The notes under the pieces are model-generated. The model was given only the letters and a program-made list of their open reading frames with translations. It ran no database searches and was not told the origin of the DNA. Positions 36,377 to 47,130 of a stretch of DNA of 64,000 nt are shown piece by piece. The first letter of the stretch is position 1. Each line of letters opens with the position of its first letter. The translations under genes and the position numbers were made by a program. Source of the stretch: Toxotes chatareus (Eukaryota > Chordata > Actinopteri > Toxotidae); NCBI GenBank assembly GCA_016801885.1, contig CM028889.1, positions 10,789,001 through 10,853,000 of the forward strand. The letters run 5' to 3'.

Positions 36377-38751
36377 ATGTTCTGCCGTGGTCTTGTGATC
36401 TTTACAAACCCTTCCACAGAGGCTCAGCAGTAATTACAAAGTCCAATGTCCTGACGTACATGGAGACAGTCTGAGAAGACACTATTGTCTTCTACTGCAC
36501 TTTACACCTTTTGCATACTAATCATATCAAGAGATGGACAGCTCCATGTTTTGGGCTCAGAAACAAAAAAGTCCAAATGTAAAGCAAGAAATAAAAAAAA
36601 AAAACAAAATACAAATGATCAAGCACTACAGAGTACAAGGTTTTCTTCACCCAAGTGACAAAGTTAAATAAATTCACAAGAAAAAAAAAAAGAAAAAGGG
36701 TAACTATGAAAATAAAAGAATAAAAAAACATACACATAAATATGTAAAGTTAAATTAAAATAAATAACATGACAAGTATATGAAAAAGGTGATAAAGGAC
36801 AGAAAACTGACAATAAGGGAGCAATGTGTGCAACAGACAATGTAGAAGTAAATGGCATGGAAAAAGAGACTAACATTATCACTAGAAGTTCAGCCACAGA
36901 TTAAAGCCTCAGTTCACTCATAATCGAACTACAGCAGTAACACAATCATTTAAGCAGAACTTATGGTCTGTCCAAACTTCGACACGTCTTCCTCACTCTG
37001 TTCCTTCAAGCACTGGAACGAGGCCTTAAGTGTGTCTTCCCCTCTAGTGTCTTTAACATGGTTTATAAAACATAATGAAAGGTTTCTCTGCCATATGTAA
37101 ACATCTTTTCAGGTTTGCCTTCTGAAATGGCTGTCACTCTGTTCACATTTGTTTATAAAAATTAGCAATTCTACTTCAAACAAAGCCTGTTATCCTTAAG
37201 ACCATCTCTTCAATTCAGCCCATGACATTGTCTCATTTCACGTATGTCAATAGCACATAGCTCAGTAGGAGCAAAATATCATTATTGTTCAACCTGGTAC
37301 ATCTGAAAAATCCATTAGGTTTTCACAGTTCAGTACAAGAAAATTAATCATCATTGTTCAACCTGGTGAACTTGAAACATCTATTAGGTTTTCACAGTGG
37401 TCACTGCGTTCATCATCACCACTTGATGGAAAATGAAGCAAAAATACCCAAACTGGGTGCATCTTTACAGTCGTCTGAGCTATCTGAGTCGTCTCTCTGC
37501 CAGGCTTCCTTCCCTTGCCCTGTCCACCACGCAATAAAAAAAAAAAAAGAAAGGTACGAACCCACCTACACATAAACCTGACCCAAATAACGCCACATCC
37601 CTTGAGTCTGCAGTGAATCTTGTCCGCAATTGACCGTACATAGAGCTTTACAGGGGCGGGAAAAATTCGCCTGCCGGGAGGCCTCCCTATGCGCCAACGC
37701 CGAAAAAAATTAAGAATCGCAAAACTTTTCCTCACCACACCTACTTCAACCCTGAAAGGTCCTACTCCAGTATTCCCTTGGAACGAAACTTGGCAGAGTG
37801 AGACGAGCCAGTGTTTGACCTCAAAGTCCAGCTCACCCTCCCTGTACAATAAAGCTTCTGTGAAAATTTGGGTGGTGATGATGGACAGCAACGCAACTAT
37901 GCTTAGGACACAGGCAGACCAATCAATCTACATCTGACCTGCCCATGTATCTCCACCATTTAATGATGGAAAATTTACCAACTTACAGACCTAACAATGA
38001 TTTTACTCAATATCAAAAAATGTGATCACAAATGTATCTCAGATGCCAATACAGATTTTAAATGCATTCTTAAAACATCATCCATGGGCTGAATAACTGC
38101 TTGAGAACGCCAACATCACAGATTCAGCTGTTTTGTTTGAACTTTCCTGAGACCGTGTCTTCTTGAGGCATTACAAGAGCTGGTAAAATTTCAGTTCCAA
38201 CAACAGAGATATTAAATGGTCACAGTCTGTGCTTAATCAGCACTTGAAATGCACTATGCAGAAAATCCGTCCATCCACTTCCTAGATGCAGCAGACTCAC
38301 TTCCTGGTCATGTCCTGTAGTTTGAAGAGCAGCTTGCAAACTTGTGCGATGTGGCCTTCAACAGTCCTTCAGAGGTGAGGTCTGGAGATCTAGGCGGTGT
38401 CCAGGGCTTGGTGGATCAAGTCAGGCCACAACATTCCCCTTCCAACCTTCCTTAAGGTTGGAAATATGACTTGAGCAGAGAAAAAAAAACCCATTAGCCA
38501 TCAGTTAAAAGCAAACAGACTAAAGCAAACCTTCAAAATGACCTGAGATCTTACCTTTGGTTGCCGCTCTCTCACTTCTTCTGACTCTGGTGTCTACTGC
38601 TTTCACAGATTGTTGTGGCACAGTCCAGCGCATCTGTCCCTGCAGGATGGAAAGTCTGCTGGGAGTCTCCGAACTCATCTATCCATCAGTCCATTAACTC
38701 GAAACTTCATCACATTCCAGTTCTGTATTGCCTGTGGAACTCCTACTCAAC
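36377..38751. repeat. Array unit 6 (2375 bases)
   Basis: Regular unit with a short local duplication at about 37265-37400 (two copies of the TTGTTCAACCTGGT...GGTTTTCACAG segment). Its minus-strand open block is the longest in the array (177 codons, 37358-37891). Confidence 0.85.
38390..38678 (-). CDS. Two-exon 67-codon ORF in array, copy D (intact, unknown)
   Basis: Exon A 38555-38678 (124 bases) begins MSSETPSRLSILQGQMRWTV and ends SERAATK at a GTAAG donor. Exon B 38390-38469 (80 bases) reads IFPTLRKVGRGMLWPDLIHQ and ends ALDTA, then TAG. It has the same architecture as copies A-C, with further substitutions. Confidence 0.35.
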
Positions 38752-40067
38752 ATGTTCTGCCGTGGTCTTGTGATCTTTGCAAACCCTTCCACAGAGGCTC
38801 AGCAGTAAATAGAAAGTCTAATGTCCTGACATACATGGAGACAGTCTGAGAAGACACCATTGTCTCCTACTGCACTTTACACCTTTTGCAGACTAAAATC
38901 AAAAGGTTGACAGCTCCGTGTATTGGGCTCACAGACAGAAAAGTCCAAATGTAAAGGAAGAAATTAAAAAAAAAAAAAAAAGACAAAACAAATGATCAAG
39001 CACTACAGAGTACAAGGTTTTCTTTACCCGAGTGACAAAGTTAAATAAATTCACAATGACAAAGAAATTCAAGAAAAAGGATAACTATGAAAACAAAATT
39101 TAAAAAAAAATTTGACATAAATATGTAAAGTTAAACTAAAATAAATAACGTAACAAGTATATGAAAGAGGTTCTAAAGGACAGAAATCCAACAATTTAGG
39201 AGAAATGTGTGCAACAGACCATGTAAAAGTAAAGAGTATGAATAAAGAGAGTAACACCATCACTGGAAGTTCAGCCACAGAATAAAGCCTCAGTTCACTC
39301 ATAATCGAACTCCAGCGGCTACAGAATCATTTAGGCAGAATTTATGGGCTGTCCAAACGTCAAAATGTCTTCCTCACTCTGTTCTTTCAAACATCTCCTT
39401 GCTGAATAACCACTTGAGAAAGCCAACATCACAGATCCAGCTGTTTCATTTGAACTTTCCTGAGACACTCTCCACTTGAGGCATCACAAGTGAAGAGCTA
39501 GTAAAACTTGAGTTCCAACAACAGAGATATTAAATGGTCACAGTCTGTGCTTAATCAGCAATTGAGCTTCACTATGCAGAAAATCAGTCCATCCACCTTC
39601 TAGATCCAGCAGACTCACTTTCTGGTCATGTCCTGTAGTTTGAAGAGCAGCTTGCAGACTTGTGCGATGTGGGCTGCAACAGTCCTTAAGAGGTGAGGTC
39701 TGGAGATCTAGACCGTGTCCAGGGCTCGGTGGATCAGGTCAGGTCACAACATTCCCCTTCCAACCTCCCTTAAGGTTGGAAATTTGACTTGAACAGAGAA
39801 AAACAATCATTAGCCATCAGTAAAAACCAAATAGACTAAAGCAAACTTTCAACATGACCTGAGATCTTACCTTTGGTTGCCACTCTCTCACTTCCCCTGA
39901 CTCTGGTGTCTGCTGCTTTCACAGACTGTGGTGGAACAGTCCAGTGCACCCATCCCTGCAGGGTGGAAAGTCTGCTGGGAGTCTCTGAAGTCATCTATCC
40001 ATCAGTCCATTAAGTCGAAACTTCATCACATTCCAGTTCTGTATTGCCTGTGGAACTCATCCTCAGC
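38752..40067. repeat. Array unit 7, shortened to 1316 bases
   Basis: A deletion near 39390-39400 joins the CACTCTGTTCTTTCAAACAT block to the GCTGAATAACCACTTGAG block, removing about 1 kb. Confidence 0.8.
39708..39994 (-). pseudogene. Two-exon array ORF, broken copy (stop in exon B)
   Basis: Exon A (39871-39994, 124 bases) is intact and begins MTSETPSRLSTLQGWVHWTV. Exon B (39708-39787) carries TGA in place of the Trp codon after GMLW's Leu, ending the frame early. Confidence 0.35.
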
Positions 40068-42400
40068 ATGTTCTGCCGTGGTCTTGTGATCTTTGCAAAC
40101 CCTTCCACAGAGGCTCAGCAGTAATTAGCAAGTCCAATGTCCTGACGTACATGGAGACAGTCTGAGAAGACACTATTGTCTTCTACTGCACTTTACACCT
40201 TTTGCAGACTAAAATCAACAGGTTGACAGCTCTGTGTCTTGGACTCAGGAACAGAAAAGTCCAAATGTAAAGCAAGAAATTAAAAGGAAAAAAAAAAGCA
40301 CACAAAACACAAATGATCAAGCACTACAGAGTACAAGATTTTCTTCATCCAAGTGACAAAATTAAATAAATTCACAATAAAAGAAATTTAAGAAAAAGGA
40401 TTACTGAAAACAAAATTTTAAAAAAAAGTAGACATAAATATGTAAAATTAAAATAAATAACATGACAAGTATATGAAAAAAGTGCTAAAGGACAGAGAAC
40501 TGACCATAAGGGAGAAAAGTGTGCAACAGACAATGTAGAAGTAAATGGCATGGATAAAGAGACTAACATTATCACTAGAAGTTCAGCCACAGATTAAAGC
40601 CTCAGTTCACTCATAATCGAACCCCAGCAGCTACACAATCATTTAAGCAGAACTTATGGTCTGTCCAAACTTCAACATGTCTTCCTCACTCTGTTCCTTC
40701 AGGCACTGGAACGAGGCCTTAAGTGTGTCTTCCCCTCTAGTGTCTTTAACATGGTTTCTAAAACACAGTGAAAGGTTTCTCTACTATCTGTAAACATCTT
40801 TTCAGGTTTGCCTTCTGAAATGGCTGTCACTCTGTTCACACTTGTTTGTAAAAATTAGCAATTCTACTTCAAAACAAAGCCTGTTATCCTTAAGACCTTC
40901 TCTTCAATTCAGCCCATGACAATGTCTTATTTCAAGTAAGTCAATAGCATGTAGCTCAGTAGGAGAAAACCAATCATTATTGTTCAACCTTGTAAACTTG
41001 ACAAATCTATTAGGTTTTCACAGCGGTCACTGTGTTCATCATCACCACTAGATGGAAAATGAAGCAAAAATACCCAAACTGGGTGCATCTTTACATTCGT
41101 CTGAGCTATCTGAGTCATCTCTCTGCCAGGCTTCCTTCCCTTACCCTGTCCACCACGCAATAAAAAAAGAAAGGTACGAACCCACCTACACTTAAACCTG
41201 ACCCAAATAACCCCACATCCCTTGATTCTGCAGTGAATCTTGTCCACGATTGACTGTACGTAGAGCTTTACAGGGGCGGGAAAAATTCCCCTGTCGGGAG
41301 GCCTCCCTATGTGCCGACGCCAAAAAAAAAGTAAGAATCGCAAAACTTTTCCTCACCACACCTACTTCAACCCAGAAAGGTCCTACTCCAGTCTCCCCTT
41401 AGAACAAAACTTGGCAGAGCGAGATGAGCCAGTGTTTGACCTCAAAGTCCAACTCACCCTCCCTGTACAATAAAACTTCTATTAAAATTTGGGTGGTGAT
41501 GATGGACAGCAGTGCAACTATGCCCAGGCCATAAGCTGAATGCTCAGGACACAGGCAGACCAATCAATCTACATCAGACCTGCCCGTGTATCTCCACCAT
41601 TTAATGATGGAAAACTTACCAACTTACTGACCTAACAATGATTTTACTCAATATCAAAAAATGTGATCACAAATGTATCTCAGATGCCAATACAGATTTT
41701 AAATGCATTCATAAAACATCATCCATGGGCTGAATAACTGCTTGAGAAAGCCAACATCACAGATTCAGCTGTGTTTCATTTGCACTTTCCTGAGACCGTG
41801 TCCTCTTGAGGCATCACAAGTGAAGAGCTGGTAAAACTTCAGTTCCAACAACAGAGATAATAAATGGTCACAGTCTGTGCTTAATCAGCACTTGAGCTTC
41901 ACTATGCAGAAAATCAGTCCATCCACCTCCTAGATGCAGCAGACTCACTTCCTGGTCATGTCCTGTAGTTTGAAGAGCAGCTTGCAGACTTGTGCGATGT
42001 GGCTGCAACAGTCCTTCAGAGGTGAGGTCCGGAGATCTAGGCGGTGTCCAGGGCTTGGTGGATCAGGTCAGGCCACAACATTCTCCTTCCACCCTTCCTT
42101 TAGGTTGGACATATATAAAACAAACAGCAAAAAAAAAACCCAATCATTAGCCATCAGTAAAAGCAAACAGACTAAAGCAAACCTTCAACATGACCTCAGA
42201 TCTTACTTTGGTTTGCTCTCTCACTTCTTCTGACTCTGGTGTCTACTGCTTTCACAGACTGTTGTGGAACAGTCCAGTGCATCCATCCCTGCAGGATGGA
42301 AAGTCTGCTGGGAGTCTCAGAAGTCTTCTATCCATCAGTCCATTAACTCAAAACTTCATCACATTCCAGGTCTGTATTGCCTGTGGAACTCCTCCTCAGC
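40068..42400. repeat. Array unit 8 (2333 bases)
   Basis: Regular unit. The minus-strand open block spans 40984-41343. The two-exon frame has lost its start. Confidence 0.85.
42207..42327 (-). pseudogene. Two-exon array ORF, broken copy (start lost)
   Basis: The position of the usual ATG reads AAG, and exon A is 121 bases, three shorter than the intact 124. The donor reads AAAGTAAG, without the extra G of the intact copies. Confidence 0.3.
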
Positions 42401-43800
42401 ATGTTCTGCCGTGGTCTTGTGATCTTTGCAAACCCTTCCACAGAGGCTCAGGAGTAATTACAAAGTCCAATGTCCTGACATACAGGGAGACAGTCTGAGA
42501 AGACGTTATTGTCTCCTACTGCACTTTACACGTTTTGCAGACTAACATCAACAGGTTGACAGCTGCAAGTCTTGGGCCCAGAGACAGAAAAGTCCAAATG
42601 TAAAGAAATTAAAAAAAAAAAAACAACAACAAATGATCAAGCACTACAGAGTACAAGGTTTTCTTCACCCACATGACAAAGTTAAATAAATTCACAATGA
42701 CGAAGAAATTTAAGAAAAGGGATAACTATGAAAACAAAATTTTAAAAAACCCATACACATAAATATGTAAAGTTAAATTAAAATAAATAAAATGAGAAAT
42801 ATATAAAAAGGTGCTAAAGGACAGAGAACTGACAATATGGGAGAAATGGGTGCAACAGACCATGTAGAAGTAAACATGGATAAAGAGAGTAACACCATCA
42901 CTGGAAGTTCAGCCACAGAATAAAGCCTCAGTTCACTCATAATCAAACTACAGCAGCTACAGAATCATTTAGGCAGAATTTATGGGCTGTCCAAACGTCA
43001 AAATGTCTTCCTCACTCTGTTTCTTCAAGCACTGGAACAAGTTCTTAAATGTATCTTCCCCTCTAGTGTTTTTGACATGGTTTCTAAAACATAATGAAAG
43101 GTTTCTTTACCATCTGTAAACATCTTTTCAGGTTTGCCTTCTGAAATGGCTGTCCCTCTGTTCACATTTTCTTTTATAAAGATTAGCAATTCTACTTCAA
43201 AACAACCTTCCTCAATTAGCCCATGACAAGTCTCATTTCTTCATGTCTTCAATTCAGCCCATGACAATGTCTCATTTCACTAGTAAACTGACACATGTCA
43301 ATAGTTTTCACATATAGCTCAGATGGAAAACAGAAAAATGCCCAAATCATTATAAAGCTTCTATCAGCACCACATTTGCCTTGCCCTGTCCACCACAAAA
43401 TATATAAATAAATGGAAAAAAAAAAAAAAAAAAGTAGGAACCCACCTAGACTATAAACCTGGTCCCAAATAAATAACGTCACTTGATATTGCAGTGACAC
43501 AGGCTGAATAGAGCTTTACACTAAAATAAATTTAAAAAAAAAAGTCTTTTTTTGGAGGACAATTGCAAATCGACCTACTTCAACAGACAAAGACCTGCCC
43601 ATGTATCTCCATTACTTTGGAATGACATCAAAACTTACTGACCTAACTGAATGACTTTTACCTAATGATTTCACTCAATATATAAAAAATGTGATTACAA
43701 ATGTATCTCAGATGCCAATACAGATTTTAAATCCATTGATAAAACATCATCCATGGGCTAAAAAACTGCTTGAGAAAGCCAACATCAGAAACACATTTAC
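42401..43800. repeat. Right-edge, decayed array unit
   Basis: The usual block order is kept to about 43150, then breaks into short scrambled pieces with deletions. Sequence typical of the unit is last seen at about 43720-43790 (CATCATCCATGGGCT and TGAGAAAGCCAACATCA). Confidence 0.75.
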
Positions 43801-43980
43801 AACCAGATCAGAATAGCAATGTTCTATCAATAATTCCATTAAGACCAGTCAAAATACAGGCAAGTCATTATCAAAGTCTTGGTCCTAATCAGTTATGATG
43901 ACATTAGAGATGTTATCACCAGGAAATAAGGTTAATCAACAGATTAAAAGAATTCACAGAGAAGCACATGTGGAGACAGA

Positions 43981-44042
43981 AAAAATAAATAAATAAATAA
44001 ATATAAATATAAATAAATATAAATAATATAAATATAAATAAA
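43981..44042. repeat. AAAT-type microsatellite
   Basis: Runs of AAAT and ATAAAT over about 60 bases, slightly irregular. Confidence 0.85.
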
Positions 44043-44935
44043 AAGTTCATTCAAATATTCAGATTCTGATTAAACTAAAATACAGCACCTACTTCTACTT
44101 AGGAAATGCCACCAGAGCCTAAGAGATGGCCAGCACATCAACATGGCAGCTGCAGATGCCTCCTTGCTCACACTCTACCTTTTACCTCAACAGTAATCAC
44201 TTCTATGTACAGTAGACCTATGACACATATATTCTTGTCTTACTTCAGTTGTGAAGACACACTGAAGCATAATGACTTAGCTCCTTACCCTAACCTGACG
44301 TTAACTATCCAAACTGAAAATTGAAAGGAGGGTCTGACTTATCAAAATGCCTGATTATTTTTCTTTTTTTTTTTTTTTTTTTATAAACAGCTGCCTGTGT
44401 TATTTGTCTTTCCACCCTTGTGACTATGGTCAGAAGTTCAAGTTAATTTGTCTTATTTGAAGCAATTTGTCATGTGACATAACTGCTGATAGATATCATT
44501 GTATATTCTGCCAATCATCTGTCTGCTTTGGAAATTTGGTGTTTAGGTTGATCTGATCTGCCAATAAAGTTATGGGGAGGGGGTGGCAGGCCAAAATCAG
44601 GCCTAACACAGGGTCCCCAAATCAACCCACATAAAGCTAATGGGGGTGGGGAGGGAAGAGGTCAAAATCAACCATATTAAACAGAGAGAGACAGGCCCTA
44701 AACAGCCCCAATGCTGGGCCCCCATATCAACCCCTAGCAGGCTGATTAGAGAGAGGGAGAGAGAGAGGCGTGTGAGTGTGAGTCTGTGTGTGAGACAGAG
44801 AGAGACAGAAAGACAGAGACTGGCACAGCAGCCGAGACAAGGTAAAGTGATGGCACCGTGGCCGAGCAAAAACCAGATACCACAAACCTCTTGAAAACTA
44901 AAACTGGACGGACAGACAGCAGCCAGGTTGGAAGG

Positions 44936-45245
44936 ATGGACAGGAACTAATTCTGTAGGAGGAAAAGTTATGGCACGGCGGCCAGACATCCCGGCATCAA
45001 AGAACTGAAAGTCGCATACCTCGCATAGCCTCTTGATCCCACGTGGTCAAAATCGACGAGCAAAGAATAATCAAACAATAATCAAACAAACAACCGCCCG
45101 ACCAACAGAGAGAGAGACAACCGATGGCAGCCTAGATGGACAGGAACAAATTCTGTAGGAGGAAAAGTTATGGCACGGCAGCTAGACATCCCAGCATCAA
45201 AGAAATTAAACTTATACCTCGTATAACAGTGGTCAAAATCGACAC
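44936..45245. repeat. Imperfect direct repeat, two copies 200 bases apart
   Basis: Both copies contain ATTCTGTAGGAGGAAAAGTT followed by ATGGCACGGC, then AGACATCCC and GCATCAAAGAA, and later GTGGTCAAAATCGAC. The first spans 44936-45060 and the second 45136-45245; the second has lost some internal bases. Confidence 0.85.
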
Positions 45246-45389
45246 TACAAGGCTGAGAGGGTTAGAGTGCAAGAGAGTGTGCAAGGGAGAGAGAGTGACA
45301 GGCAAATGGTCGGGCGGACAAATAATTATGGCATGATAGCAGTGTGTGAGACAGAAAGAAAAAGAGGGTGAGACAGATTGGCACAGTGG

Positions 45390-45391
<2 letters not shown>

Positions 45392-45427
<36 letters not shown>
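45392..45427. repeat. GT microsatellite
   Basis: About 17 GT dinucleotides, followed by a second shorter GT tract and a CA tract up to about 45475. Confidence 0.9.
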
Positions 45428-45428
<1 letters not shown>

Positions 45429-45999
45429 GGCGTGCTTGTGTGTGTGTGCAAGAGACACACACACACAAACACACCCCAGCAACAGAATAAAAACTTCACT
45501 TACAATTAGTTGATTTATTCTCATGCTGATCTGTTTGTGGACCTGAAAGAAGAAGAAGAAGAAGAAGAAGAAGAAACAGCTCAGTCTGAGTCTGCAGGTC
45601 AGAGCCAGTTCACCTCTGAAGACACGGAGTGGACTGATCCTGTCCAACACTCACACTCTGTGGACATCAATTCACTGAATATAAATCCATCATGTGTGTG
45701 AGCTTTTTACACACACACACCTCACACTGATCAGGTAATCATTTCTCCTGCTGTGATCGAGCTTATGGAACATTCCTGTCATAGTTATTGATCATATTGG
45801 AGACTGTGATGTGTGAGTGAGGATGACTGTGGTGAAGCTGAAAGATGAAGATTTTCAGACTGACTGCAGGTGGTTTAGAGATCGGCAGCATGTTCTCTTC
45901 ACTGAGCAGCGTTTCACAATCTTTAAATATTGTTTATAGATTAAATTCTGCTCAACTAGTAAAACGGAAAATCAACACTGATCAAACTGATGACGGTAT

Positions 46000-47130
46000 T
46001 TTACCGTCTGAGCTTCACTCAGAGCGAACCACCGCCCTCAGGTTCACCTTCACCCAGGCCGCTGCTGCACCTGTGAGCCAAAGCAGCAGGTGCGCTCCAG
46101 ACAGCCACAGTCCGCGCGCACTGACCTGCAGTTCTGGACTCTAATATAACTAATAAATGTTTATGTGGGTAAAAACTCTGAGGACTTACAGGCCTGTCTC
46201 CACATACCCCTGATAACCTGAGCACCTGGGAGGTGAACTGAGGGTTTACTAACCGTGAACTGAAGAGGCCGAAGAGGCCTAATTATCTGCGGCTGCGCTG
46301 ACCCGCGTGTCATATTCAGCCTTTATCTTTACCACATGAACCACATCACGGTCCAGAATTAAAAAACCATCAAGACTTAAGAAATATTTACTACAGAACC
46401 AGGTGAGCTCCACCTTAAAACATAACCCCAGGTGGCACGAGCGCAACATGGCACCTTAAACAACGTGACTGTTTCGGGAACCATGTCCTTGGCGCGCTCG
46501 TCTTAAATAGTGGATTGAAATGTTGTGTGTACTCACTTTTCGTAGAGAGTCCAGAAAGCCGTTTCCAAGCCGTCTGTCCAAAGTGAGCGGTGCGATGGAG
46601 ACACGCGCACTGAGGCTGTGTGCGCGAGCGTGTGCACAACGTGGCGTCTGTGGCTCACAGGGTGGAAAGGCCCCGGGCGCCTCTGTTGCAGAATCTGAAG
46701 AACAGACATTCACAGGCTGATACACTTGGTCTGTTTCGCTCAGTGTGCTCGCACTGTCTCCAAACTCCTCAGTGTGCTCGCACTGTCTCCATACTCACTC
46801 AGAAACTCGGTGCAGCTCCTGGTGGAAGTCGTGGTTTAGTTCCAACACTCGCTCAGCGCGTTCGCGCAGACACGCGCTCTCCTCTCCTCCAAACCGGCGC
46901 GGTAATGGCGGACTCGGTGCAGCTCCTGGTGGTCACAGTGGTACCGTGGTTTAGCTGAACTATAGCTTTAACCAGCTCCAACACACGGCTCAGCGTCCGG
47001 CTTTATCAGGTTTGACTCACTTTGACTCAAAGTCCCGGGTCTTCACCTGATGAACAACAGTATTTCACAGATTTGAATAAACTCACAACCAGCGTCTCCT
47101 TGTCCACCTGTTTCTAGCGTTCGCCCGGCC
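46000..47130. promoter_or_regulatory. CpG-rich block, candidate promoter
   Basis: CpG dinucleotides are dense here (CGCGCGCACTG, GTTCGCGCAGACACGCGCTC, CCGGCGCGGTAATGGCGG), in strong contrast to the CpG-poor DNA on both sides. On the minus strand the segment ending ACTCTCTACGAAAA is followed by a good donor GTGAGTAC at about 46534-46527, so a minus-strand first exon heading toward the array is possible. On the plus side the nearest gene is PLAC8-like copy 3, about 3.2 kb away. The direction of any transcript is not settled. Confidence 0.5.
46741..46990. repeat. Nested tandem duplications inside the CpG-rich block
   Basis: A 29-base unit beginning CAGTGTGCTCGCACTGTCTC occurs twice in tandem (46741-46769, 46770-46798). 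A longer duplication of about 110 bases starts ACTCGGTGCAGCTCCTGGTG at about 46804 and again at about 46911. Both copies continue through CGTGGTTTAG and a CTCAGCG segment. Confidence 0.8.

Larger units (their letters stand above)
23128..43800. repeat. Tandem array of about 2.3-kb units
   Basis: The landmark ATGTTCTGCC(A/G)TGGTCTT recurs at 23242, 26154, 28444, 30739, 33051, 34160, 36377, 38752, 40068 and 42401. Spacing is 2290, 2295, 2312, 1109, 2217, 2375, 1316 and 2333 bases from the second landmark on. Long blocks between landmarks are nearly identical in order and content: a T-rich, ATTCACAATAAC block, a CACTCTGTTCCTTCAAGCAC block, an AAAG-rich microsatellite, a block open on both strands, and a two-exon open frame on the minus strand. 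No transposase, reverse transcriptase, LTR or terminal inverted repeats were recognised, so it is described as a locally amplified macrosatellite-like array of unknown origin. Confidence 0.92.
43801..45999. other. Repeat-rich spacer right of the array
   Basis: No supported gene. It contains an AAAT/ATAA microsatellite at 43981-44042, a poly-T run at about 44366-44382 and a GAGA-rich stretch at about 44750-44820. It also holds a pair of direct repeats at 44936-45060 and 45136-45245, a GT microsatellite at 45392-45427 and a GAA repeat at 45547-45575. An open plus-strand frame across the GAA run (45510-45701, acidic then Ser/Gln-rich, ending NPSCV) has no neighbours that would make it a gene. 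Confidence 0.5.

Noticed and set aside
23128..43800. The array as a transposon with coding capacity
   Set aside because: No transposase, integrase or reverse transcriptase motifs, no LTRs and no terminal inverted repeats were seen in any unit.
43980..44400. A poly-A or poly-T tail suggesting a retroposed gene at the right edge of the array
   Set aside because: The tracts are microsatellites or simple runs. No processed coding sequence or target-site duplication was seen.
45510..45701. Plus-strand ORF with a run of Glu followed by Ser/Gln-rich sequence
   Set aside because: The Glu run is a GAA microsatellite. The remainder is short, has no clear splice partner and no recognised domain.
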